Source: Halopiger aswanensis (lineage in GTDB: Archaea > Halobacteriota > Halobacteria > Halobacteriales > Natrialbaceae). From it: 64,000 bases of DNA. The position numbers and the translations under genes were made by a program. Positions 41,679 to 50,363 of this stretch are shown one piece after another. The stretch's first letter is position 1, and each line of letters begins with the position of its first letter. The notes beneath the pieces were generated by a model that made no database searches, was not told the DNA's origin, and worked only from the letters and a program-made list of their open reading frames with translations. The DNA is taken from the NCBI RefSeq assembly GCF_003610195.1, contig NZ_RAPO01000004.1, positions 310,001-374,000 on the forward strand, read 5' to 3'.

Positions 41679-44633
41679 ATGGTTAGCAAGCAACGCAGAC
41701 GCTTACTCGCGAGTATCGGCGCCGGAACGAGCCTACCGTTCGTTACCGGAGCGACCACCGCCGGATCGGACGACGGGACCGCGGCCAGCGAGAGCGAGGG
41801 CGACGGCGAGGCAGAACCACCGTTCGACGATCAGGTTGCAGCCGTCCTCGAGCGACTGACCGTCGAAGAGAAGGTTTCGTTGCTCCACCAGTATCAGCCG
41901 CCGATCGATCGAGCGGGGCTCGATTCATTCCGGACGGGGACGGAGGCGCTTCACGGCGTCGCCTGGCTGGGTGAGGCGACCGTCTTCCCGCAGGCGATCG
42001 GTCTCGGGAGCACGTGGGACCCGGACCTCGTTCGACGGGTCGGCGACGCGGTTGGCGACGAGGTACGCGCGATGCACAACGCGACCGACGGCGGCGTCGG
42101 GCTCAACGTCTGGTCGCCGACGGTCGATCCGCTCCGGGATCCCCGCTGGGGCCGCAACGAGGAGGGATACGCGGAAGATCCGCTGGTTACGAACGAGATC
42201 GCGACGGCCTACACGGATGGACTGACCGGCGATCATCCGGAGTACCTCAAGACGGCGCCGATACTCAAACACTACATCGGATACAACAACGAGACCGAGC
42301 GAACGACGACCAACGCGGAGATGCCGCCCCGCCTCTTGCGCGATTACTACCTCCCCTTCTTCCGGGACCCGATCGAGTCGGGCACCGCAGTCGGCGTCAT
42401 GGCCTCGTACAACGTCGTCAACGGCCGGCCGATGACGGCGTCACCGCTGCTGGACGATCCCATCCGGGAGTGGGCCCCCGACGCAAACGCCATCATGAAC
42501 GTCAGCGACGCCTGGGCACCGTTGAACCTCACCGGTGCGCAGGAGTACTTCGAGTCGGACGAGGAAGCGCGCGCCGCCGCGGTGCTTGCTGGGCTGGATA
42601 GCTTCACCGAGTTCGACGCCGACAACTCGACGACGACCGACGCCTTGCTGGGGGCACTCGAGGAGGGCTACCTCGAGGAAGACGACATCGATCGAGCCGC
42701 CGGCCACGTGTTGACCGTCCGCTCGCTGCTCGGCGCGTTCCTCGACTCTTCGGAGGACCCCTACGCACATCTCACCGAGGAGGTCCTCGGCCACGAGGAC
42801 CACCGCGAGCTCGCCCGGGAGGCGGCACAAAAGGGGACGGTCCTCCTCAAAAACGACGCCGACGGTGCGCTCCCGCTTTCCGAGGACGAAACCGTGGCCG
42901 TCGTCGGGCCGCTCTGCGACCGAGTCTTCGAGGACTGGTACAGCGGCACGATGCCGTACCGGATCACCCTCCGCGAGGGAATGCGCGACCGGTTCGGTCC
43001 CGACCGACTCCGGACCGACGTCGGCGCCGATCGGATCGCGCTCAGAGAGCGGTCCTCCGGCGAGTACGTGTCGGCCAGCGTCGGCAAGGGCGGCGGCGGT
43101 CTTCACCTTCAGCGCAACGACGCGCCCAGCGTCCAGCTGTTCGAGCGCATTCAGTGGACCGACGACCACTGGACGCTCCGATCGACGGCGAACAACCGGT
43201 ACGTGACCGTCGACGGCGACGATCTGGTCAACTCGTCGGCGGGGCCGGGCGGCTGGGAGGTGGTCGACGAAGCCTTCGAGTTCGTCGATGTCAGTGGCGC
43301 GGTCGTCCTCCACCATCCCAGCAGCGGCAACTACGTGACCGTCGAGGACGGGCTTCTGCAGGCCACTGCCGAAGAGCAGTCTGCTGCCGCTCGGTTCGAC
43401 GTCGAGGTACGGACCGACGGTATCGAAGCCGCGGTCGAGGCCGCCCGCGACGCCGACGCCGCCGTCGTCGCGGTCGGAACGCATCCGCTGATGGGCGGCC
43501 GGGAGACGCAAGATCGAGACAACCTTGCCATGCCCCACTCTCAGCGGGAACTCGTCGAGCGGGTCAGCGACGCCCAGTCGGACACCGCGGTCGTCCTGCA
43601 GAGTAGCTACCCGGTCCACCTCGAGGGCGTGGAGGCCCGCGTCCCCTCGATCCTGTGGACCAGCCACGCCGGGCAGGAAACCGGACGCGCCCTGACCGAC
43701 GTGCTGGTCGGCGACGTCTCTCCCGGCGGCCGCCTGACTCAGACGTGGCCCAGGTCGGCCGACCGGCTCCCCGACATCACCGAGTACAACGTCGCCGAGA
43801 CGGGCATGACCTACCGGTACGGCCAGGACGATCCCCTCTACGCGTTCGGTCACGGCCTCACCTACACCAGCTTCGAGTACGGCGACCTCCAGATCACCCC
43901 GAGTGCGCCACTCCAGCCGGGCGAGACGGCGACGGTCAGCGTCTCCGTCGCGAACACCGGCTCGAGGGCTGCAGACGAGGTCGTCCAGTGCTACACTCGC
44001 CAGCGCCAGTCCCGAACGGACCAGCCCGACCGGGAACTGCGCGGGTTTGAGCGCGTCCACCTCGAGCCAGGCGAGCGCACGACCGTCGAGTTCGAGATCG
44101 ACTACGACGAGTTCTCGTTCTGGGACGTCACCCGCCGACAGCGGGTCGTCGAACGCGCGACCCACTCGGTGCTCATCGGCTCCGCGTCCGACGACATCCG
44201 CGAGCGAGGGTCGATCCGCGTCGACGGCGAAAAGATCCCGCCGCGTGACCTCTCGACGGCGACGCGGGCCGTCGACGCCGATGACTGGTCGTGGGACGAG
44301 ATCGAACTGCTCGACCGTTCGCGGTACGAGGGGACGGTCGTCGGCATGACCGACGGCTCGTGGGTCGCATTCCACGATGTGGATCTCCGGGACAAACCGA
44401 CGGAAGCGACCGTTTCGGTCGCCAATGGCGGCAACAGTGCGGTGACGGTCGAACTCCGGCGCGGGTCTCCCGATGGTCCCGTGCTCGGTCAGTCGGAGGC
44501 CTCGCCGACAGGCGGCGTCTACGAGTACGAGGCGCACACGCTGTCGCTCGAGAAAGCCACCGGCAACAACCGCGAACTCTACGTCGTCGTTCGCGGTGGT
44601 GAGGCGCGAGTCGACACGATCCGACTCGAGTGA
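41679..44633 (+). CDS. Exported GH3 beta-glycosidase with inserted beta-trefoil-like domain and C-terminal CBM6-like module
   Basis: The protein has 984 residues. A twin-arginine signal (QRRRLLASIG) exports it. The GH3 barrel spans about 50-370, with WGRNEEGYAEDP, KHYIGYNN and the nucleophile Asp277 in NVSDAW; the overall pattern leans to beta-xylosidase/beta-glucosidase. The second GH3 domain is interrupted by an insertion (about 455-576) with repeats such as NNRYVTVDGD and SGNYVTVEDG, like a fascin/trefoil fold. A fibronectin-III-like domain follows (about 730-830). The last 110 residues (SRYEGTVVGMTDGSWVAFHDVDL...) resemble CBM6. It probably trims plant oligosaccharides outside the cell for the adjacent importer. 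Confidence 0.87.
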   Translation: MVSKQRRRLLASIGAGTSLPFVTGATTAGSDDGTAASESEGDGEAEPPFDDQVAAVLERLTVEEKVSLLHQYQPPIDRAGLDSFRTGTEALHGVAWLGEATVFPQAIGLGSTWDPDLVRRVGDAVGDEVRAMHNATDGGVGLNVWSPTVDPLRDPRWGRNEEGYAEDPLVTNEIATAYTDGLTGDHPEYLKTAPILKHYIGYNNETERTTTNAEMPPRLLRDYYLPFFRDPIESGTAVGVMASYNVVNGRPMTASPLLDDPIREWAPDANAIMNVSDAWAPLNLTGAQEYFESDEEARAAAVLAGLDSFTEFDADNSTTTDALLGALEEGYLEEDDIDRAAGHVLTVRSLLGAFLDSSEDPYAHLTEEVLGHEDHRELAREAAQKGTVLLKNDADGALPLSEDETVAVVGPLCDRVFEDWYSGTMPYRITLREGMRDRFGPDRLRTDVGADRIALRERSSGEYVSASVGKGGGGLHLQRNDAPSVQLFERIQWTDDHWTLRSTANNRYVTVDGDDLVNSSAGPGGWEVVDEAFEFVDVSGAVVLHHPSSGNYVTVEDGLLQATAEEQSAAARFDVEVRTDGIEAAVEAARDADAAVVAVGTHPLMGGRETQDRDNLAMPHSQRELVERVSDAQSDTAVVLQSSYPVHLEGVEARVPSILWTSHAGQETGRALTDVLVGDVSPGGRLTQTWPRSADRLPDITEYNVAETGMTYRYGQDDPLYAFGHGLTYTSFEYGDLQITPSAPLQPGETATVSVSVANTGSRAADEVVQCYTRQRQSRTDQPDRELRGFERVHLEPGERTTVEFEIDYDEFSFWDVTRRQRVVERATHSVLIGSASDDIRERGSIRVDGEKIPPRDLSTATRAVDADDWSWDEIELLDRSRYEGTVVGMTDGSWVAFHDVDLRDKPTEATVSVANGGNSAVTVELRRGSPDGPVLGQSEASPTGGVYEYEAHTLSLEKATGNNRELYVVVRGGEARVDTIRLE

Positions 44634-44804
44634 TACCGCACGACTGACGACTGAGGCCGACCGGGACCGCTCAGCGGCGTCCGCCAGTCGCTACGCTCCG
44701 ATAGAGGCGCTGGCGGGCCGTTCGCGTCCTCCGCATCGACCGTCTTCTCGAGCGTACGTATTGGGAGAGTAACAGTAAAGGGGCCGGAGAACGCGCATGT
44801 TGGC

Positions 44805-47285
44805 ATGCAGTGTGAACTTCTGCGTTCGGAAGCCGACGGTCCGTGCATTCGGACCGCGGAGGGCATCCTCAAACTACAGGTAATCGACGACGCGATCGTC
44901 AGAGTCGTCCTCGGAACGGAACCGCTCACGGAACCGGCGACCGATAGTCCGATGATCGTCGAGCAATCCGTCAACGCCGACTGGTCGCTCGCCGAAACCG
45001 AGTCGACCATCTCGCTCGAGACCGCGGCGTTACGCGTCGATCTCGCGAAAGAGACCGGTGCGCTCACGTGGCGCGATGCCGACGGCGACTGCCTCGTCCG
45101 AGAACCGAGCGACGGTGGCCGATGTCTGGATCCCGTCGATGTCGAGGCAATGGCCGGTGAGAACGCAGCTTCGCCGCACGACACGCTCGAGCGGGAAGCC
45201 TTCTCGGCGACGTTCGAACTAGAGTTCGCCGACGACGAGGCGATCTACGGGCTCGGCCAGCACGACGACGGCATCGCGAACTACCGCGGGCACGACCAGC
45301 ACCTCTACCAGCACAACACGAAGGTTGCGATGCCCGTCTTCGTCTCGGCGCGGGGATACGGCCTGCTGTTCGACAGTTACTCGCTGTCGACGTTCCACGA
45401 CGACCGCCACGGCACGTACTTCTGGTCCGAATGCGTCGACGAACTCGACTTCTACGTGGTCTACGGGCCCGAGTTCGACGAGATCGTCTCGGGCTTCCGC
45501 CAGCTTACGGGAACGGCGGCGATGCTCCCGAAGTGGTCCTACGGCTACGTCCAGTCGAAGGAGCGCTACAAGAGCCAAGACGAACTGCTCGAGGTCGTCG
45601 ACGAGTACCGCGAGCGGGAGATTCCGATCGATTGCATCGTCCAGGACTGGCAGTACTGGCCCGACTCGACCGCTGATGACCCGGACTTCGAGGAATGGGG
45701 CGGTCCCGCCGGTGACTGGGGTCAGTGGGGACAGAAGTCATTCGAACCCGAGCGATTTCCCGATCCCGACGCACTGACCGAAGGCCTCCACGAGCGCAAC
45801 GTCCGGCTGATGATCTCCATCTGGCCGAATATGATCACCGGCGAGAACTACGAGGAGATGGCCGACGCCGGCCACCTGCTGGACGATCACGACCTTTCGG
45901 CGCCCGACAACGAGGTCAACTACTACGACGTCTTCGACGAGGAGGCCCGCGAGCTCTACTGGAAACAAGCCAACGAGGGCCTGTTTTCACACGGCGTCGA
46001 CGCCTGGTGGGCCGACTCGACGGAGCCGTACAATCCCGACTGGGGACTCGAGCGCCCCCTCGAGCCGGCGCAGCGCCTCGCACTGATCACGGACGACTAC
46101 AAGCAGGTCTTCGATCCGGCCTACAGCAACGCGTACTCGCTCTACCAGGCGAAGGGACTCTACGAGGGCCAACGGTCGACGACAGCGGACAAGCGCGTCC
46201 TCAATCTCACCCGGAGCGGCTACCCGGGCCAGCAGCGGTACGGCGCGATCACGTGGTCGGGCGACATCGAGGCGACCTGGGATCGACTCGAGAAGCAGCT
46301 CGCCGACGGCCTGCAGTTCACTGCCACCGGGAATCCGAAGTGGACGCTCGATATCGGCGCGTTCTTCGTCGCAGACAACACCGACGAGGAGTTCTACGCG
46401 AACGGCGACTTCGACAACGGGTACGAAGACCTCGGCTACCGTGAGCTCTACACCCGTTGGTTCCAGTTCGGTACCTTCCTGCCGCTGTTCCGTTCGCACG
46501 GGACGAACACGCCCCGCGAGATGTGGCGCTTCGGCGAGCCCGGCGACCAGTTCTACGACACGCTCGTGAAATTCGACGAACTTCGCTACCGCTTGCTCCC
46601 CTACATCTACTCGCTGGCGGGCTGGGAAACCCACCGCGACTACACGATGTTCCGCCACCTCGCGTTCGACTTCCGCGATGACGAGCGCGTCCACGACATC
46701 GCCGACCAGTTCATGTTCGGCCCGTCGCTGCTGGTCTGTCCGGTTACCGAACCGATGTACTACGGCCCGGACTCGACCTCTCTCGAGGAACGGGCGAAGG
46801 CTCGCGAGGTCTACCTCCCCGAGGGAACCGAGTGGTACGACTTCTGGACCGGCGAACGTTACGCCGGTGGCCAGACGATCCTCGCGGACGCTCCGCTCGA
46901 GAAGCTTCCATTGTTCGTCCGCGCCGGCAGCATCGTGCCGATGGGGCCGGTCGTCCAGCACACTGAGGAGCGGCCCGACGCGCCGTGGACGCTGCGCGTC
47001 TATCCCGGTCGCGACGGCTCGTTCGACGTCTACGAGGACGCCGGCGACGGCTACGACTACGAGGACGGGGCCTACGCCGTCACACCCCTCGAGTGGGACG
47101 ATACTGCGAGCGAACTCGCGGTCGGCGAGCGGGAGGGCTCGTTCCCCGAGGTAGTCGAAACCAGAGACCTGCACGTCGTCGTGGTCGACGGCGAGCAGCA
47201 ACGTGGGATCGGCGTCGACGCACACGATCCGCAGGCGACGCTCACGTACGAGGGTACAGCAACGAGCGTGACGATCGACCGCTAG
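44805..47285 (+). CDS. GH31 glycosidase, alpha-xylosidase/alpha-glucosidase type
   Basis: The protein has 826 residues, with an N-terminal beta-sandwich (about 1-240), the GH31 barrel, and C-terminal beta domains. The nucleophile is Asp404 in WWADSTEP; downstream RSGYPGQQRYGAITWSGDIEATWD and FRSHGTNTPREMW are family landmarks. The ADSTEP-type active site resembles alpha-xylosidases of xyloglucan degradation, but alpha-glucosidase remains possible. No signal peptide is seen, so it acts inside the cell on imported oligosaccharides, while the neighbouring GH3 acts outside. Confidence 0.87.
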   Translation: MQCELLRSEADGPCIRTAEGILKLQVIDDAIVRVVLGTEPLTEPATDSPMIVEQSVNADWSLAETESTISLETAALRVDLAKETGALTWRDADGDCLVREPSDGGRCLDPVDVEAMAGENAASPHDTLEREAFSATFELEFADDEAIYGLGQHDDGIANYRGHDQHLYQHNTKVAMPVFVSARGYGLLFDSYSLSTFHDDRHGTYFWSECVDELDFYVVYGPEFDEIVSGFRQLTGTAAMLPKWSYGYVQSKERYKSQDELLEVVDEYREREIPIDCIVQDWQYWPDSTADDPDFEEWGGPAGDWGQWGQKSFEPERFPDPDALTEGLHERNVRLMISIWPNMITGENYEEMADAGHLLDDHDLSAPDNEVNYYDVFDEEARELYWKQANEGLFSHGVDAWWADSTEPYNPDWGLERPLEPAQRLALITDDYKQVFDPAYSNAYSLYQAKGLYEGQRSTTADKRVLNLTRSGYPGQQRYGAITWSGDIEATWDRLEKQLADGLQFTATGNPKWTLDIGAFFVADNTDEEFYANGDFDNGYEDLGYRELYTRWFQFGTFLPLFRSHGTNTPREMWRFGEPGDQFYDTLVKFDELRYRLLPYIYSLAGWETHRDYTMFRHLAFDFRDDERVHDIADQFMFGPSLLVCPVTEPMYYGPDSTSLEERAKAREVYLPEGTEWYDFWTGERYAGGQTILADAPLEKLPLFVRAGSIVPMGPVVQHTEERPDAPWTLRVYPGRDGSFDVYEDAGDGYDYEDGAYAVTPLEWDDTASELAVGEREGSFPEVVETRDLHVVVVDGEQQRGIGVDAHDPQATLTYEGTATSVTIDR

Positions 47286-47412
47286 TCGGTATCGGTTCGA
47301 TTCACCGTGTCGCGCGTCCGTCCCGATCGATACTCGATGTTTCTCCTCCGACTGGACCGTCTCGAGGCGCAGTGATTCGTATTAGCTGGTGTCTGCAGTA
47401 CAGTCGTGTCGA

Positions 47413-48198
47413 TCAGGAGTACGTGATGTTGAGTTCGATTACGTTCGTCGCCTGCTCGAGCAGCGACGGAATCTCTTCCTCGAGGCGTTCGCCCTGTACC
47501 CGGGTCGTCGGCCCGGAGATCGAGATCGCGCCGAGGACGCGGCCGCTGTCGCTGCGAATCGGCGCCGCGGCACAGCAGAGCCCCTCGAGTCGCTCCTCCC
47601 TGTCGAAGGCGACCCCCTGCTCGCGGACCCGCTCGAGTCGGTCGTAGAGAGCTTCCCGGTCCGTGATCGTGTTCTCGGTGATCTTCGGCAGCCCGTGTTG
47701 GTCGATAATCTTCTCGACGCGCTCTTCGGGCATGTGTGCGAGAATCGCCTTTCCGAGCGCCGTACAGTGGAGATAGACCCGTGTCCCGACGTGGGCGTCG
47801 ACCTCGACGGCGTCGTCGCCGGCGACGCGGTAGACGTAGGTCCCCCGACCGTGCTCCTCGACGAGGAGGTTTACCAACTCTCCTTCTTTCTCGGCGATCT
47901 TGTCCATCTCCGGCCGGGCGATATCGTACAGGTCCCGCCGGCTGCGGGCGTAAGCACCCAGTTCCAGAAATCGAATGCCGACGTGAAACGTCGTCCCCTC
48001 CTTGACCACGTACTCCTCCTCCTCGAGCGTACTGAGGTAGTTGTGGACGTTGCTCTTGGGTAGCTCGAGGTGTTCGGCGAGCTCCGTCACCCCGGCGCCG
48101 TCGAGTTCCTTGAGCGCCTCGATGATACGAAACGTCGTTTTCGTCGATTTGATCGGGTTGGCCGCTTTTGGGGACATACCGTGTCTATTGTTATCCAT
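47413..48198 (-). CDS. IclR-family transcription regulator 1
   Basis: The protein has 261 residues from ATG 48198 (MDNNRHGM; ATG 48177 is an alternative). The N-terminal winged helix reads TFRIIEALKELDGAGVTELAEHLELPKSNVHNYLSTL. The C-terminal GAF-like effector domain contains YLHCTALGKAILAHMPEE, CCAAAPIRSDSGRVLGAISISGP. It probably senses a sugar or sugar acid. It faces the SDR gene divergently and lies beside GH31, and is a candidate regulator of the polysaccharide genes; IclR proteins control pentose genes in Haloferax. Confidence 0.9.
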   Translation of the reverse strand: MDNNRHGMSPKAANPIKSTKTTFRIIEALKELDGAGVTELAEHLELPKSNVHNYLSTLEEEEYVVKEGTTFHVGIRFLELGAYARSRRDLYDIARPEMDKIAEKEGELVNLLVEEHGRGTYVYRVAGDDAVEVDAHVGTRVYLHCTALGKAILAHMPEERVEKIIDQHGLPKITENTITDREALYDRLERVREQGVAFDREERLEGLCCAAAPIRSDSGRVLGAISISGPTTRVQGERLEEEIPSLLEQATNVIELNITYS

Positions 48199-48350
48199 TA
48201 TACAAAAACCTTGGTTCCACACCGTAGAACGATATATTATGGGGTGAAAGATCAACCGACTATCAGGTGTGCTCGGATCTACAACGATCTCAGCAGGTAG
48301 TACGAGACAGCACAGAGCGAAATCTACGCTATAGTGGGTCTCGAGAGTAG

Positions 48351-48358
48351 TTATATAT
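48351..48358 (+). promoter_or_regulatory. TATA-like box for SDR 1
   Basis: TTATATAT lies 22 bases before ATG 48381 and overlaps the upstream ATG candidate at 48357, so it decides the start. Confidence 0.5.
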
Positions 48359-48380
48359 GTCACTTCGACGTACGGTTCGT

Positions 48381-49187
48381 ATGGTCGGACAGACGACGTA
48401 CGACTACCGCGGGGAATCGGCGATCGTTACCGGCTCGACCAGCGGTATCGGCCGCGGCATCGCGAAAGCGTTCGCCGAAGCTGATGCGAACGTCGTCGTC
48501 AATGCCCGGACTACGGACGACGTCGAGGAAACCGCCGCAGAACTCGACGAGGTGGGCAACGGACGCGTCATCGGTGTACCGGCAGATCTCTCCAGTCCCG
48601 ACGCAATCGACAGACTCGTCGATCGTTCGATCGACGCGTTCGGCGAGATCACCGTCCTCGTCAACAACGCCGCGGTCTGGCCCGAGGAGGAATCGATGGT
48701 GACGGCTCCCCTCGAAGACTGGGAGACGGCGATGCACGTCAACGTTCGCGCGCAGTTTTACGCCTCGCAACTCGTCGCACAGCACATGCTCGAACGCGGT
48801 CTCGAGGGAGCGATCGTAAACGTGACGAGCCAGACGGCCGATCGACGGACGGGCGGGCGCGGCCTGTACGGAACGTCGAAAACGGCGGTCAACGGGCTCA
48901 CGTGGCGGATGGCACACGAGCTCGCACAGGAAGGGATTCGAATGAACGCCGTCTCGACGGACGTCACCGAGTCCCGCCAGCTCCGGTACGAAGCCGAGCA
49001 GATCGCCGCGGAGCAGTCGGACCGGACCGCCGAGGACGTACTCGAGGAGTGGGGCAACGAACGGCCACTGGGTCGACTTGGACAGCCACGTGACGTCGCC
49101 AATGCGGTCCTGTACCTCTGTAGCGACGCGGGGTCGTACGTCGTCGGGACGATCGTCCGCGTCAGCGGCGGTGGAAACCTCCAGTAG
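48381..49187 (+). CDS. SDR-family dehydrogenase 1
   Basis: The protein has 268 residues from ATG 48381 (MVGQTTYDY). The NAD(P) loop is TGSTSGIGRGIAKAF; NNAAVWPEEE follows, and the catalytic pair is in GLYGTSKTAVN (Tyr-x-x-x-Lys). The C-terminus RLGQPRDVANAVLYLCSDAGSYVVGTIVRVSGG is classical SDR. It probably oxidises a sugar or sugar alcohol released by the neighbouring glycosidases. It is transcribed divergently from IclR 1. Confidence 0.9.
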   Translation: MVGQTTYDYRGESAIVTGSTSGIGRGIAKAFAEADANVVVNARTTDDVEETAAELDEVGNGRVIGVPADLSSPDAIDRLVDRSIDAFGEITVLVNNAAVWPEEESMVTAPLEDWETAMHVNVRAQFYASQLVAQHMLERGLEGAIVNVTSQTADRRTGGRGLYGTSKTAVNGLTWRMAHELAQEGIRMNAVSTDVTESRQLRYEAEQIAAEQSDRTAEDVLEEWGNERPLGRLGQPRDVANAVLYLCSDAGSYVVGTIVRVSGGGNLQ

Positions 49188-49259
49188 CGGCCCGGATTCG
49201 ACGCTCCTCCATTTCGATACTGTCTCCTGAGGCCACTTCAGCCACTCACCGCAACCAAC

Positions 49260-50357
49260 TCACCACGAGGTCACGCGAACGTCTCGCAGCGGCCGCGCCA
49301 ACGGAATCTCTACCTTGCCACCCGAGTGATGGGAGAGATAGAGACCGATGATGATCTCGAGCGATCGAGTCGCCTCGACTCCCGTCGACCTGTTTTCGGC
49401 TCGCCCCTCGAGCACGTCGACGATGTGGGCGGCGGCGTTTGCGAACGCGCGCTCGTAATCGTCCTCCCAAGTCCAGGATCCATCGATACCGCGTAAGGGT
49501 GCTTCGACGTGCTCGCCGTCCTCGAGGCGCCAGTAGCGCCACTCGCCGTCATCGTTGTTCAGGTACAGTTTCCCCGCGTCGCCGATGAACTGCAGCGTCA
49601 TCGAGGAACTGTCGCGGGGGATCGTACAGTCGATGGTGACGAAGGTGTCGTCGTCCATCACGACGAAGCCGCCGCCGCCGGCGTCGTCGACCTCCCGGGC
49701 GGCCTCGAGGTCATCGACGGCCTCGTTGGTGCCGTTCACGTACCCTGAGACGATTTCGGCGCGGGCGTCGAGCAGGTAGACGAGCGTATCGAGCAGATGC
49801 GTCGAGTTCCGGAGTAACTCCATGCGAAACTGCGTGGTGACCGACAGCGGCTCGCCGAGGATTCCCTCTTCTTGAACGAGGGTCCGAAGCTGCTGGAGTT
49901 TCTCGGTGAAGCGAAACGAGTGGTTCACGAGCAGTTCGGTGTCCGTCTCCTCGCAGGCTGCGACCATCTCATCGGCGTCGGTAACCGACGAGGCGATCGG
50001 TTTCTCGCACCAGATGAGATCGGGATCGGCGGCCGACCGCGCCGCGTCCACGACGTGCTTGTGGTGGAGATAGGAGGGCGTACAGACCGAGACGATGTCG
50101 AGCGTCTCCGCCTCGAGCATCGCCTCGTGGCCGACGTACCGCCGATCGGGCGGAATCTCCCACGCGTCGCCGAACTGCTCGAGGTTCGCCTCGTCGACGT
50201 CCGCGACGGCGACGAGTTCGATCTCGTCTTGCGCCTCGAAGCCGCCGGCGTGGCTGGCCGTGATCTTCTCGCGACCGATCCGCTCCTCGTCGTGCATGCC
50301 GAGAATGCCCATGCCGGCGATGCCGCCCGTCCCGATGATGCCTGCCGTGTAGGTCAT
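49260..50357 (-). CDS. Gfo/Idh/MocA-family sugar dehydrogenase
   Basis: The protein has 365 residues. The Rossmann start is GIIGTGGIAGMGILGMH, the catalytic Lys is in CEKPIAS (EKP motif), and the C-terminal alpha/beta domain contains GDAGKLYLNNDDGEW. The family uses NAD(P) to oxidise aldoses or their derivatives; haloarchaeal xylose dehydrogenase belongs to it. It begins six bases after the enolase-superfamily gene, so both are in one operon and may supply successive steps of oxidative pentose or aldonate catabolism. Confidence 0.88.
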   Translation of the reverse strand: MTYTAGIIGTGGIAGMGILGMHDEERIGREKITASHAGGFEAQDEIELVAVADVDEANLEQFGDAWEIPPDRRYVGHEAMLEAETLDIVSVCTPSYLHHKHVVDAARSAADPDLIWCEKPIASSVTDADEMVAACEETDTELLVNHSFRFTEKLQQLRTLVQEEGILGEPLSVTTQFRMELLRNSTHLLDTLVYLLDARAEIVSGYVNGTNEAVDDLEAAREVDDAGGGGFVVMDDDTFVTIDCTIPRDSSSMTLQFIGDAGKLYLNNDDGEWRYWRLEDGEHVEAPLRGIDGSWTWEDDYERAFANAAAHIVDVLEGRAENRSTGVEATRSLEIIIGLYLSHHSGGKVEIPLARPLRDVRVTSW

Positions 50358-50363
50358 CGAGGA

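Noticed and set aside
42441..44537. Minus-strand open frame of nearly 700 codons within the GH3 gene
   Set aside because: It is a shadow frame of a gene with catalytic motifs, signal peptide and domains on the plus strand.
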